Part shown: positions 17,545 through 25,192 of the stretch, in pieces
Position numbering within the stretch: the stretch's first letter is position 1
Layout: each line of letters begins with the position of its first letter
NCBI GenBank assembly: GCA_040905025.1
Contig: JBBDSJ010000148.1
Location: forward strand, 1-64,000
Direction of reading: 5' to 3'
Length of the DNA: 64,000 nt
Origin: JBBDSJ01 sp040905025
GTDB lineage: Bacteria > Pseudomonadota > Gammaproteobacteria > Methylohalomonadales > Methylohalomonadaceae
The notes under the pieces: model-generated
What the model was told of the DNA's origin: nothing
Seen by the model: only the letters and a program-made list of their open reading frames with translations
Database searches by the model: none
Program-made: the position numbers and the translations under genes

Positions 17545-18690
17545 TCAACCATGGTCTGCACGTGGTTGTATCAGAATTGGCGTGTAAACAAAGATATATA
17601 GCAGAAAAGCCAGAATCCACAGCAAACCAGCCACAGTCACCAGCCAGGGTAAGCCAAGCAAAGGCGCGCTGACCCTGCTGACTCCAGCAAGTGATATCGC
17701 AATGAAACTCATGCTGATTGGTGCTGTGACGACCAACGGTCGACCCGTGTGCCCGAGTGCAACCCGTGCCATCATGCCAAGTATGATCGAACTCATGGCG
17801 CCTACCATCAAAGCATGTACTCCGACTGACCATGCCAGATCTGCCCCGAGCAAGTGTGCAGCTTGCAGCGCAAATCCTGCAGGCAGCCATAGGTAGCCAA
17901 GATGGAGAATCCATAACAAGGGGGTTCGAACGGTTCGCCAGGGACGCCATGCGAGTAACCGTGCCAGCGTCATGACAGCAGCAAACAACAGAATTACCGC
18001 CAGTATTGGCGTCCTGCCAGCAACGAGATAGGTCGGAATTATGGCCAGTGTGGCGAGGCTTGACGCCCAGTTCAGCCATGGCCATTGCCGAACCGTACCC
18101 GCAGCTAGTTTGGCATCGGTGAAAAATGGAATAACGCGTCCACCCATAAAAACCAGCAGTATGCATACAAGCCATACCGTGATCTCCAGAGCCGGATAGG
18201 CAGCTCCGGGAAACCAGCCATGAAAACTCAGGTGCATGACCAGATTCAGACACCAGAAACCGGCCAAAATCAGGATTAAACTATAGTTACGTCGATTGCC
18301 AGCGCGTATCAAAGTACGCCCAACAATTATGGCTAGCCAGAAAAGAAATGCCAGATCCAGCAGGCTTATCGCAACCAGTGAAATCCAATCAATAAGGATA
18401 AAGGCAAGACGGGCAATCACCCATAGCAAAAACAGGCCAATGAGTTCAGGACGCTGAACAGGTTCGAGACCGGTCCAGTTTTTAATTGCCGTCAGAAGAA
18501 AACCTGCAATAACCGCAATACCAAAACCAAACAACATTTCATGGCCATGCCAAACCGGCGTCTGGATCATCTCCAGCTGAGGAATACCGGCATGAAGATG
18601 CAATAACCATAGAATCATCCATCCCACAGCCAGCCATGCAGCGCCCAGAAAAAAGGGCCGAAAGCCGATGGAAAAGAAATGGTTTGGCAC
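17545..18690 (-). CDS. nnrS: NnrS-family multipass membrane protein (copy 2)
   Basis: A 381-residue protein with about 12 hydrophobic segments and the NnrS motifs FFSIGFRPFFLGAAW at the N-terminus and WHGHEMLFGFG near residues 47-57; the later GGRVIPFFT and LGHTGR motifs also fit. NnrS is a heme- and copper-binding membrane protein linked to NO tolerance and denitrification. It starts with GTG. It is transcribed away from the second nsrR gene, and its promoter lies under a palindrome at 18742-18758, so NO induction is likely. This copy is closer to classical NnrS than copy 1, which lacks the N-terminal RPFFLG signature. Confidence 0.9.
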   Translation of the reverse strand: MPNHFFSIGFRPFFLGAAWLAVGWMILWLLHLHAGIPQLEMIQTPVWHGHEMLFGFGIAVIAGFLLTAIKNWTGLEPVQRPELIGLFLLWVIARLAFILIDWISLVAISLLDLAFLFWLAIIVGRTLIRAGNRRNYSLILILAGFWCLNLVMHLSFHGWFPGAAYPALEITVWLVCILLVFMGGRVIPFFTDAKLAAGTVRQWPWLNWASSLATLAIIPTYLVAGRTPILAVILLFAAVMTLARLLAWRPWRTVRTPLLWILHLGYLWLPAGFALQAAHLLGADLAWSVGVHALMVGAMSSIILGMMARVALGHTGRPLVVTAPISMSFIAISLAGVSRVSAPLLGLPWLVTVAGLLWILAFLLYIFVYTPILIQPRADHG

Positions 18691-18716
18691 AGGCAGCTCG
18701 AGGTCGATTTGTTTTA

Positions 18717-18774
18717 GAGTATTTTACATACTTGTTTAATTAAGTATATTATTTACCTGTTATCATGGAGTCAA
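18717..18774. promoter_or_regulatory. Divergent nsrR/nnrS promoter region with two NsrR-type palindromes
   Basis: Palindromes GAGTATTTTACATACTT (18717-18733) and AAGTATATTATTTACCT (18742-18758) are 25 bases apart. Plus strand: TTTACA (18723-18728), 16 bases, TATATT (18745-18750), for nsrR. Minus strand: TTGACT (complement of 18769-18774), 17 bases, TAATAT (complement of 18746-18751), for nnrS. The second palindrome covers both -10 elements. The layout copies that at 4487-4545. Confidence 0.62.
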
Positions 18775-18780
18775 GCACAA

Positions 18781-19212
18781 ATGCAATTAACAACACATAC
18801 CGATTATGCTCTTCGCCTGCTGATCTATCTGGTACTGCAGCCTGATGATCTCCACGGGACAGTCCATGATGCAGCTACGCGCTATCGTGTATCTATCAAC
18901 CACATGGCCAAAGTCGCGCAAACACTGGTGCAGCTAGGTTATGTCAATAGTCACAGGGGGCGTGGCGGTGGTCTGGAACTCGCCATGTCCCCGGATAAAA
19001 TCATTCTCGGCAGCCTGGTCAGACAAACCGAGAATCTGCAGTTACTGGAATGTTTCGGCCCAAACTCGTCGTGCCCGATTGATCCAGCCTGCAGACTAAA
19101 GAACGTTCTAGGTGAAGCACAACAGGCCTTCCTCGACGTTCTGGACCAATTTACCCTGGCACAGCTTGCCGACAATAAAACACAATTGCGCAAGCTCTTG
19201 AGTATAGTTTGA
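18781..19212 (+). CDS. nsrR: NsrR-type Rrf2-family transcriptional repressor (copy 2)
   Basis: A 143-residue Rrf2 regulator with the same plan as the copy at 4552: winged helix, Asp8, and Cys91, Cys98 and Cys104 in CFGPNSSCPIDPAC as expected cluster ligands. By hand count 102 of 143 residues are identical between the two. They differ most at residues 18-30 and in the last 25, and are nearly identical in the DNA-binding and cluster regions, so both probably read the same operator. GGAG stands 11 bases before the ATG. It diverges from nnrS copy 2 and is likely autoregulated. Confidence 0.87.
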   Translation: MQLTTHTDYALRLLIYLVLQPDDLHGTVHDAATRYRVSINHMAKVAQTLVQLGYVNSHRGRGGGLELAMSPDKIILGSLVRQTENLQLLECFGPNSSCPIDPACRLKNVLGEAQQAFLDVLDQFTLAQLADNKTQLRKLLSIV

Positions 19213-19392
19213 AACATACTTTGGCATCTGCAGCAGGCTCGCCGGTTTGCTACTCTTTCTGGATACTTTGTGATATGTCTCACGAAAATCAGAACAATTA
19301 TTTACTCAAGCAATCGCATGTTGCCAGGACACGAGGTTTGTTCGTTTCCAGGATCTTATAGAACCGCCTGATCACAGTTTGCATTTAAAAAA

Positions 19393-19433
19393 TTGATCCA
19401 GATCAATTTGATTGCGAAAAAAAATAATATAGA
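19393..19433 (+). promoter_or_regulatory. FNR/Anr box and likely promoter of narK1
   Basis: TTGATCCAGATCAA (19393-19406) is a perfect FNR/Anr consensus site. TATAGA at 19428-19433 is a reasonable -10 element; a start near 19440 would place the box centre about 41 bases upstream, the usual activating position. This fits anaerobic activation of narK1K2. The rest of the 330-base gap before narK1 holds only a 14-base tandem repeat. Confidence 0.75.
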
Positions 19434-19495
19434 TGCAAATCAGGTTTTCATTTTGTTGCCTGAATGATTAATTACAGAATACTGAGACAACCGGA

Positions 19496-19523
19496 CCAAT
19501 TGCCGTTAGCCAATTGCCGTTAG
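19496..19523. repeat. 14-base tandem duplication before narK1
   Basis: CCAATTGCCGTTAG occurs twice in direct succession (19496-19509 and 19510-19523), exactly repeated. It lies in the narK1 leader just before the AAGGGGGA ribosome-binding sequence. Confidence 0.85.
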
Positions 19524-19542
19524 TGATTAAGGGGGAACGACC

Positions 19543-20805
19543 GTGCCTAGCCAGCAATATCGACAGTATTCAGTTCTTGCCTCAAGTACATTTGCGTTTA
19601 CCGTCTGTTTCATGGTGTGGACAGTATTTGGCGAAATCGGAGTTCCGATTGCCGACGAGATGGGACTCAACGGTACCCAGTTCGGTCTTCTTACCGCCAC
19701 GCCCATCCTTACTGGTGCGCTTGTTCGATTACCTCTTGGTGCATGGACTGACCGTTTCGGTGGCCGACCTGTTTTCTTTATCTTGATGCTGATAACAGTA
19801 CCGGCTATCTGGGCTATTCAGTTCGCCACTGAATATTGGCAATTGCTTACTCTGGGCGCAGTGATTGGACTCGCTGGTGGTGCTTTCTCGGTCGGTATCA
19901 CCTACACGGCGAAGTGGTTTCCGCGCAACCGCCAGGGCCTGGCCATGGGAATATTCGGAGCTGGTAATGCCGGTGCAGCAGTTACCAAATTTTTGGCACC
20001 AACGATTATAGTGCTCGTTAGCTGGCAGGCCGTGGCCAATGTTTATGCCGTCATCATGCTGATGACAGCCATCCTGTTCTGGTTCTTCACCTATTCCGAT
20101 CCGAGTCACAAGACGCCGAAGGCACCGACCATCCGCGAGCAGATCAAGGTGCTGAACGATCCCAAGGTCTGGAAGTACTGCCAGTATTATTCCCTCGTGT
20201 TTGGTGGCTACGTCGGCGTGTCGCTCTGGCTGACCCGCTATTACATGATGGAATACGGTTTCGGCATCCAGGTTGCCGCATTGATTGCCACAATATTCGT
20301 CCTGCCGTCAGGCGTTGTCCGCGCCTTTGGCGGCTGGCTGTCGGATCGGTTCGGTGCCCACAAAGTCACCTGGTGGTGCCTGTGGTCGAGCCTGATCGCA
20401 CTGTTCATCATGTCATATCCGGAGACCTCGTATTCAATCACGACGATTGATGGCGGTTCGCTGGATTTCACTTTCGGTATCCCGATCTGGCTGTTCACAC
20501 TGGCCCTGTTCGTGGTCGGTATCGCCTGGGGTCTCGGCAAGGCATCAGTATTCAAGTACCTGTCCGATGAATACGAGAAAAACCTCGGTCTGGTATCCGG
20601 TATCGTCGGTCTTGCCGGTGGTCTGGGGGGATTCCTGCTACCGATCATGTTCGGTGCACTGGTTGACTTTACCGGCGTGGCCACATCGGTCTGGATGCTG
20701 TGTTTCGGCATCACGCTGGTATCCATTATCTGGATGTGGTGGACCGAACGGCGCCAGCCGATCCTGACTCGCGGCAGGGCTAACGTAATTGCAGAGTACG
20801 CCTGA
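19543..20805 (+). CDS. narK: NarK1-type nitrate/nitrite transporter (MFS)
   Basis: A 420-residue major facilitator protein of the nitrate/nitrite porter group with 12 hydrophobic segments. The first signature is FGLLTATPILTGALVRLPLG with its conserved Arg, and the Gly-rich nitrate signature GLAGGAFSVGITYTAKWFP lies in segment 4-5; a second copy of the pattern is GIVGLAGGLGGFLLP. NarK1 is thought to act as a nitrate/proton symporter that starts anaerobic growth. It starts with GTG, with AAGGGGGA 7 bases upstream. It is followed by narK2 after 60 bases, and an FNR box lies ~140 bases upstream. Confidence 0.93.
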   Translation: MPSQQYRQYSVLASSTFAFTVCFMVWTVFGEIGVPIADEMGLNGTQFGLLTATPILTGALVRLPLGAWTDRFGGRPVFFILMLITVPAIWAIQFATEYWQLLTLGAVIGLAGGAFSVGITYTAKWFPRNRQGLAMGIFGAGNAGAAVTKFLAPTIIVLVSWQAVANVYAVIMLMTAILFWFFTYSDPSHKTPKAPTIREQIKVLNDPKVWKYCQYYSLVFGGYVGVSLWLTRYYMMEYGFGIQVAALIATIFVLPSGVVRAFGGWLSDRFGAHKVTWWCLWSSLIALFIMSYPETSYSITTIDGGSLDFTFGIPIWLFTLALFVVGIAWGLGKASVFKYLSDEYEKNLGLVSGIVGLAGGLGGFLLPIMFGALVDFTGVATSVWMLCFGITLVSIIWMWWTERRQPILTRGRANVIAEYA

Positions 20806-20865
20806 CAATATCCAGAAAAAATCGACAACCTGTCGGCTATTCTTAACTAAAAGGAGTTCAAGGGC

Positions 20866-22476
20866 ATGTCAGTAAATCAGGATATCGACCAATGGGATCC
20901 CGAGGATCAGGCATTCTGGGAACGCGAAGGCAAGCGGGTCGCCTATCGCAATCTCTGGATATCCATACCGTGCCTGCTGGTGGCCTTCGGCTTCTGGCAG
21001 ATGTGGGGCATGGTGACGGTGCAGATGCTGAACCTTGGTTTCCCGTTTAGTGAAACCGAATTATTTACACTGACCGCCATCGCAGGACTTGCCGGTGCCA
21101 CACTGCGTATCCCGGCATCATTCATGATCCGAATCGCCGGCGGCCGCAATACGATTACATTGACGACCGCACTCATGATCATGCCGTGTCTGGGTGCCTA
21201 TCTTGCATTGCAGAGCCAGGATACTCCGTTATGGGTATTTCAGGTGTTAGCATTCCTGTCAGGCGTAGGCGGCGGCAACTTTGCCTGCTCCATGAGCAAT
21301 ATCTCCAGCTTCTTCCCACGCAGGCAGCAGGGGCTGGCTCTTGGACTCAACGCCGGCCTCGGCAACCTGGGCGTGACGGGTATGCAGATTCTGATCCCGC
21401 TGCTGATGACGGCAGCGGCATTCGGTGTATTGTCCGGTGATCCCATGGTACTCCAACGCGCGAGCGGTACATTGCTTGGCCGGATTCCCGATGGGCACGA
21501 GACATGGTTGCAGAATCCGCAGCTGTTCGGTGTGTTGGTACTGGTGCCGCTGACACTATTCGCCTGGTTCGGCATGAATAATCTGCGCACGGTTACGCCA
21601 AATCCTGGCCATCCTCTGGCAGCATTTGGCAAGATCATCGGTCTGTATGCGATCGGCCAGATTGCTGTAGCAATCGGGCTATATTTGTATCTGCCAAAAC
21701 CGGTTGGCCTTGAATTTCTGAACATGTGGATCGCGATTGTGTTGATCATCGGCCTGACATTGGCGATGCTACGCGCCATTCCGGGAACGATCCGGACCAG
21801 CATCAAGGCCCAGTTCGCGATATTCAACGACCGGCATACCTGGTCGATGACACTGCTGTATATCGCCACCTTCGGCTCCTTCATCGGTTTTTCCGCAGCA
21901 CTGCCACTCTCTATCGAGGTCATTTTTGGTTACATGGCCAAGACACAAGCGGATGGTTCGATCGTACGTGTAATCAACCCGGATGGTCCCAGTGCCATGA
22001 CCTATGCCTGGATCGGTCCGTTCGTCGGCGCCCTGATTCGTCCGGTCGGCGGCTGGATTTCGGACAAGGTCGGCGGCTCCCTGGTCACCCAGATCATCGC
22101 CATCGTCATGGTGGTGGCTTCAGCCGCTGCAGGCTACGTGATGATGCTGGCCTACCAGTCCCCGGCGCCGGAACAATATTTCTTCATTTTCATCGTTCTG
22201 TTCATTGTCATCTTCGCCGCCACCGGCATCGGCAACGGCTCGACGTTCCGCACCATCGGCGTGGTCTTCAGCCAGGAGCTCAAGGGTCCGGTACTGGGCT
22301 GGACTTCGGCGGTAGCCGCCTATGGCGCCTTCGTTGCACCCATGGTCATTGGTGATCAAGTACGTAGTGGCACACCGGAAAATGCCATGTACGGCTTTGC
22401 CGTCTTCTATGCACTGTGCCTGATCCTCAATTGGTGGTTTTATCTGCGCCGCAACGCGTATATTCATAATCCGTAA
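20866..22476 (+). CDS. narK: NarK2-type nitrate/nitrite antiporter (MFS)
   Basis: A 536-residue major facilitator protein, longer than narK1 because of an insert in the middle (~residues 185-235). Signatures are TAIAGLAGATLRIPASF with the conserved Arg and GVGGGNFACSMSNISSFFP. NarK2 proteins exchange nitrate for nitrite during steady anaerobic respiration, so the K1-K2 pair covers both modes. AAGGAG stands ~10 bases before the ATG. It shares the transcript of narK1. It converges with the porin gene; no terminator is visible in the 68-base gap. Confidence 0.93.
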   Translation: MSVNQDIDQWDPEDQAFWEREGKRVAYRNLWISIPCLLVAFGFWQMWGMVTVQMLNLGFPFSETELFTLTAIAGLAGATLRIPASFMIRIAGGRNTITLTTALMIMPCLGAYLALQSQDTPLWVFQVLAFLSGVGGGNFACSMSNISSFFPRRQQGLALGLNAGLGNLGVTGMQILIPLLMTAAAFGVLSGDPMVLQRASGTLLGRIPDGHETWLQNPQLFGVLVLVPLTLFAWFGMNNLRTVTPNPGHPLAAFGKIIGLYAIGQIAVAIGLYLYLPKPVGLEFLNMWIAIVLIIGLTLAMLRAIPGTIRTSIKAQFAIFNDRHTWSMTLLYIATFGSFIGFSAALPLSIEVIFGYMAKTQADGSIVRVINPDGPSAMTYAWIGPFVGALIRPVGGWISDKVGGSLVTQIIAIVMVVASAAAGYVMMLAYQSPAPEQYFFIFIVLFIVIFAATGIGNGSTFRTIGVVFSQELKGPVLGWTSAVAAYGAFVAPMVIGDQVRSGTPENAMYGFAVFYALCLILNWWFYLRRNAYIHNP

Positions 22477-22544
22477 AAAGACTCGCATATGATTTAAACC
22501 AGCAATTAGAACTCAGTACGATATATCTTATGATTTGGATTGAA

Positions 22545-23861
22545 TCAGAAATTAACCACGGTATAAAACCATGCTTTGGTCACATCGGCAGCAAGTATCG
22601 GATTACGCATCAGGTTTAATGTATTGCTATCGCCATCATAATAAGCATATTTCAGACCAATACTCAGATGCTTGCCGAATTGACGTGTCAGTTCCAGATC
22701 AAGTTCCTTGCCATACTGATAATCCATGTTATCTGAGCGTAGCATGTGATAACCAAGCTTGAATTTAAATTCACCGACATCCACCCCTGTTCTCAGATGG
22801 TAGTCACGAATACCATCATCCGGTGTAACAAGGAAACGATCGGCAGTGCCCTGAAAGGCATGATTGGTTCCCAGGATTGTTACAAATGCGCCATTGGGAC
22901 TACCGTCACCACTCAAACGTTCAAAGCCCAGCTTTAGTTCCAGATTGTCAAGATAGTTAAAAGACACCAGCCTGAAACCGGCTTCAAACAGCTGATAACT
23001 GGCAGTGTAATTATTGCTGTTGCTGTTGTAGTCAGACTGGTACGCGTATTCAGCGGTATATAATGGACTGAACCAGTTGTTCAGGGAGTGGCTGCCATGC
23101 AACCGAATGCCGTATGTTTGCGAGGAAAAACGCGGGGCATTATTGAATTCCAAAAGATAGGAATATGCCTCGACCTGAGCCCATTGCCTTTGATTGTTCT
23201 GTAGATTCAGGAGATGACTGTCGCTGCTGAAATAGCTCAAAGGCTCTGGAGCAGAACGACCAAAAATCCGGTTTACCTTCCATACATAAGCATAATCAAT
23301 CTTTGTATTCGGCAACCAGGTATTCTCAATGCTAATGGCATCGAAAGTCTGCCAGTTTTGACGCCATAGTATGGTGCCGATATGCCGATGATATGGTGCG
23401 TCGCGATAAGTAATAGCCTGGCGGCCAAGACGCAAATCATTGCTGGCCAGACCCTGATAACGTAGATATCCCTGATTTAATTCAGTACCGTCTGGATCCG
23501 CAACAGTAGCAACACCGCTACCAGTAGCGCCTGTACCGTCGGAAAAACTTCCACTAAATATTCGGCTGATCTGCTCCAGTTCCAGTATTGTTGAAAAACC
23601 ATGGAAATCACCACTACGATACCCGGCAACAGTTCTCAGTGTACTGGCGTTGGCGGACTTAAGCGGCTTCCTATCAATCTGGAAATCGTCGTCGACATGT
23701 TCGTAGCGATAACGGAGGTTGAAATAAAACTGGCTAGCATTCCATGCTTCAGCAAGGGTTTTATTATCTGCTTGAGTGGCAAAAACGCTATTAACAAATG
23801 CGCATGTCATTAATAACACGCACAATATTTTTAATACATAGTTGTTAAATACCGGACTCAT
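22545..23861 (-). CDS. Outer-membrane beta-barrel porin (alginate-export-like)
   Basis: A 438-residue protein with a signal peptide (cleavage near VFA, residue ~29), repeating beta-strands and a C-terminal Phe. Segments such as FNLRYRYEHVDDDFQ, TVAGYRSGDFHGFSTILELEQ, DLRLGRQAITYRDAPYH and GLKYAYYDGDS match the alginate-export (AlgE-like) porin family, whose many members do not all export alginate. A perfect FNR box precedes it, and it stands convergent to narK1K2, so it may be the outer-membrane channel for nitrate or nitrite. That substrate is inference. Confidence 0.82.
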   Translation of the reverse strand: MSPVFNNYVLKILCVLLMTCAFVNSVFATQADNKTLAEAWNASQFYFNLRYRYEHVDDDFQIDRKPLKSANASTLRTVAGYRSGDFHGFSTILELEQISRIFSGSFSDGTGATGSGVATVADPDGTELNQGYLRYQGLASNDLRLGRQAITYRDAPYHRHIGTILWRQNWQTFDAISIENTWLPNTKIDYAYVWKVNRIFGRSAPEPLSYFSSDSHLLNLQNNQRQWAQVEAYSYLLEFNNAPRFSSQTYGIRLHGSHSLNNWFSPLYTAEYAYQSDYNSNSNNYTASYQLFEAGFRLVSFNYLDNLELKLGFERLSGDGSPNGAFVTILGTNHAFQGTADRFLVTPDDGIRDYHLRTGVDVGEFKFKLGYHMLRSDNMDYQYGKELDLELTRQFGKHLSIGLKYAYYDGDSNTLNLMRNPILAADVTKAWFYTVVNF

Positions 23862-23879
23862 GGAATCCTTGCCCTTTCA

Positions 23880-23950
23880 AGAGTAATTTTCTCAAACTTA
23901 CTCTGACAAGAGTACGCTCATCGCTGGATATATTGTTTGATCGAGATCAA
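23880..23950 (-). promoter_or_regulatory. FNR box and leader inverted repeat upstream of the porin gene
   Basis: TTGATCGAGATCAA (23937-23950) is a perfect FNR/Anr box, 76-89 bases before the porin ATG. An activated start would lie near 23902. At that place AGAGTAA and TTACTCT form a perfect 7-base inverted repeat (23880-23904), which might be a second regulator site or a leader stem. AAGG lies just before the ATG. Confidence 0.7.
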
Positions 23951-24042
23951 ATATCAGCCGACGCGCATATTTAGAGTTCATTGCCTCTATTTAACAACAT
24001 CATAATAATATATGGGTTTTTTCAAGTATTGACGCAAATGGC

Positions 24043-24097
24043 AGTGCTTATTTCATTTATCTGCAAAAATCAATTTCAATTATCAAAACAACCAACA
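24043..24097. repeat. Dispersed noncoding repeat, copy B (right edge of the nitrate block)
   Basis: This sequence matches copy A at 3901-4010: 35 of 40 bases over 24043-24082 and 23 of 24 over 24074-24097, in the same orientation, about 20.1 kb apart. Here the two blocks overlap; in copy A they are separated by 46 bases. The gap 23862-24228 holds no gene. Confidence 0.6.
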
Positions 24098-24124
24098 ACA
24101 TTTACTTCACTACCGTTAAAGCGG

Positions 24125-24162
24125 ATTGTGCCCCTATTGTGCCCCTCTGCTTGGGCACAATA
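24125..24162. repeat. Tandem ATTGTGCCCCT repeat with an inverted copy
   Basis: ATTGTGCCCCT is repeated exactly twice in succession (24125-24135, 24136-24146). The second copy pairs with GGGCACAATA (24153-24162) to give a 10-base perfect stem with an 8-base loop. No T run follows on either strand, so it is not a standard terminator. It lies 28 bases after the dispersed repeat copy B. Confidence 0.8.
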
Positions 24163-24228
24163 TTTCCTGCATAAGGCAACATATGTTCAGCACTTAAATG
24201 TGCATAACGTCTGACCAGAAACAAAATT

Positions 24229-25086
24229 TCACTTCCTGATATTTCCCCACAAAATAATTGCTGCACCGGTAACAAACATGATCAGACTGTAAACAGCGGC
24301 CGGAATGGCCATCGTGTTGTTACCAATTAATGTACTGGCTACAGCAATGCCCAGCGTGCCGTTCTGAATGCCAACTTCAATGACAATAGTACGCACCTGC
24401 GGACCAACCAGCCGGGCTGATTTCGCGGCAATATAGCCGGCCAGCATACAGACAAGATTTAACAATAACGCCGCACTGCCGACCATGACAAAAAATCCCG
24501 GCATGGTGTCTTTCTCGCCCACGAGAATTCCGGCAATTACCAGCGCCAGGAATAGCGCCGACAGTACCTTGACCGGTTTGTCTGCCTTGTCGGCAAATGC
24601 AGTAAATCTCGCCCGCAGCAACATTCCAATCGCCACCGGAATCACAGTGATAATCAGGATCTGCAAAATGGTTTTCACTACCGGCAAGGGCACTTGCTGC
24701 CCTGCCTCCATGAAGATCAATGACGCGTAATTCACGACGAGTGGTAACGTTACAATGATTATCAGACTGCTGAGTGCTGTCAGGCTGATGGATAAAGCGC
24801 TGTCGCCACGTGCAAGATGGGTTATCAGGTTCGAGGTTGCACCGCCGGGGCAGGCGGCGATCAAGACCAGTCCCACAGCCAGTGCCGGCGGCAAATTCAA
24901 TATCCAGGCAATAACACCTGCGAGCAATGGCAAGACAATAATCTGCATGGCCAGACCGGTGAATACCGGTTTGGGGGCAATAATGATCTGGCGAAAATGA
25001 ACCGGCTGCAGCGAAAGCCCCATGCCGAGCATGATGACGGCCAGCGCAACCGGCAGGAAAACAGCAGTCAGATTGGTGGATTCCAA
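24229..25086 (-). CDS. BASS-family (bile acid:Na+ symporter type) transporter
   Basis: A 285-residue protein with about 9-10 hydrophobic segments. VLIAACPGGATSNLITHLARGD (~75-96) is the crossover motif and EVGIQNGTLGIAVAS (~240) the second conserved motif of the BASS family. Members move organic anions such as bile acids, pantoate, 2-keto acids or pyruvate with sodium; the substrate is unknown here. It is the first gene outside the right edge of the nitrate block, and a gap of about 105 bases separates it from the gene upstream of it on the same strand. Confidence 0.88.
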   Translation of the reverse strand: MESTNLTAVFLPVALAVIMLGMGLSLQPVHFRQIIIAPKPVFTGLAMQIIVLPLLAGVIAWILNLPPALAVGLVLIAACPGGATSNLITHLARGDSALSISLTALSSLIIIVTLPLVVNYASLIFMEAGQQVPLPVVKTILQILIITVIPVAIGMLLRARFTAFADKADKPVKVLSALFLALVIAGILVGEKDTMPGFFVMVGSAALLLNLVCMLAGYIAAKSARLVGPQVRTIVIEVGIQNGTLGIAVASTLIGNNTMAIPAAVYSLIMFVTGAAIILWGNIRK

Positions 25087-25192
25087 GGCACAGACTCCGA
25101 TATTGTTATTATTGTTTTATACTGCAGATATTCAATGAACTCGTCTTGCGGCAACAGTTTTCCCCGAGACAATCATGCAGAGCCAACAGCAA

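Noticed and set aside
17465..18253. 262-residue minus-strand open frame rich in Cys, His and Trp
   Set aside because: It is a shifted reading of nnrS copy 2, and the composition is that of an out-of-frame membrane protein.
24135..24162. Perfect 10-base hairpin as a terminator for the BASS transporter gene
   Set aside because: No T run follows the stem on either strand, and the tandem copy beside it does not fit a terminator; listed as a repeat.
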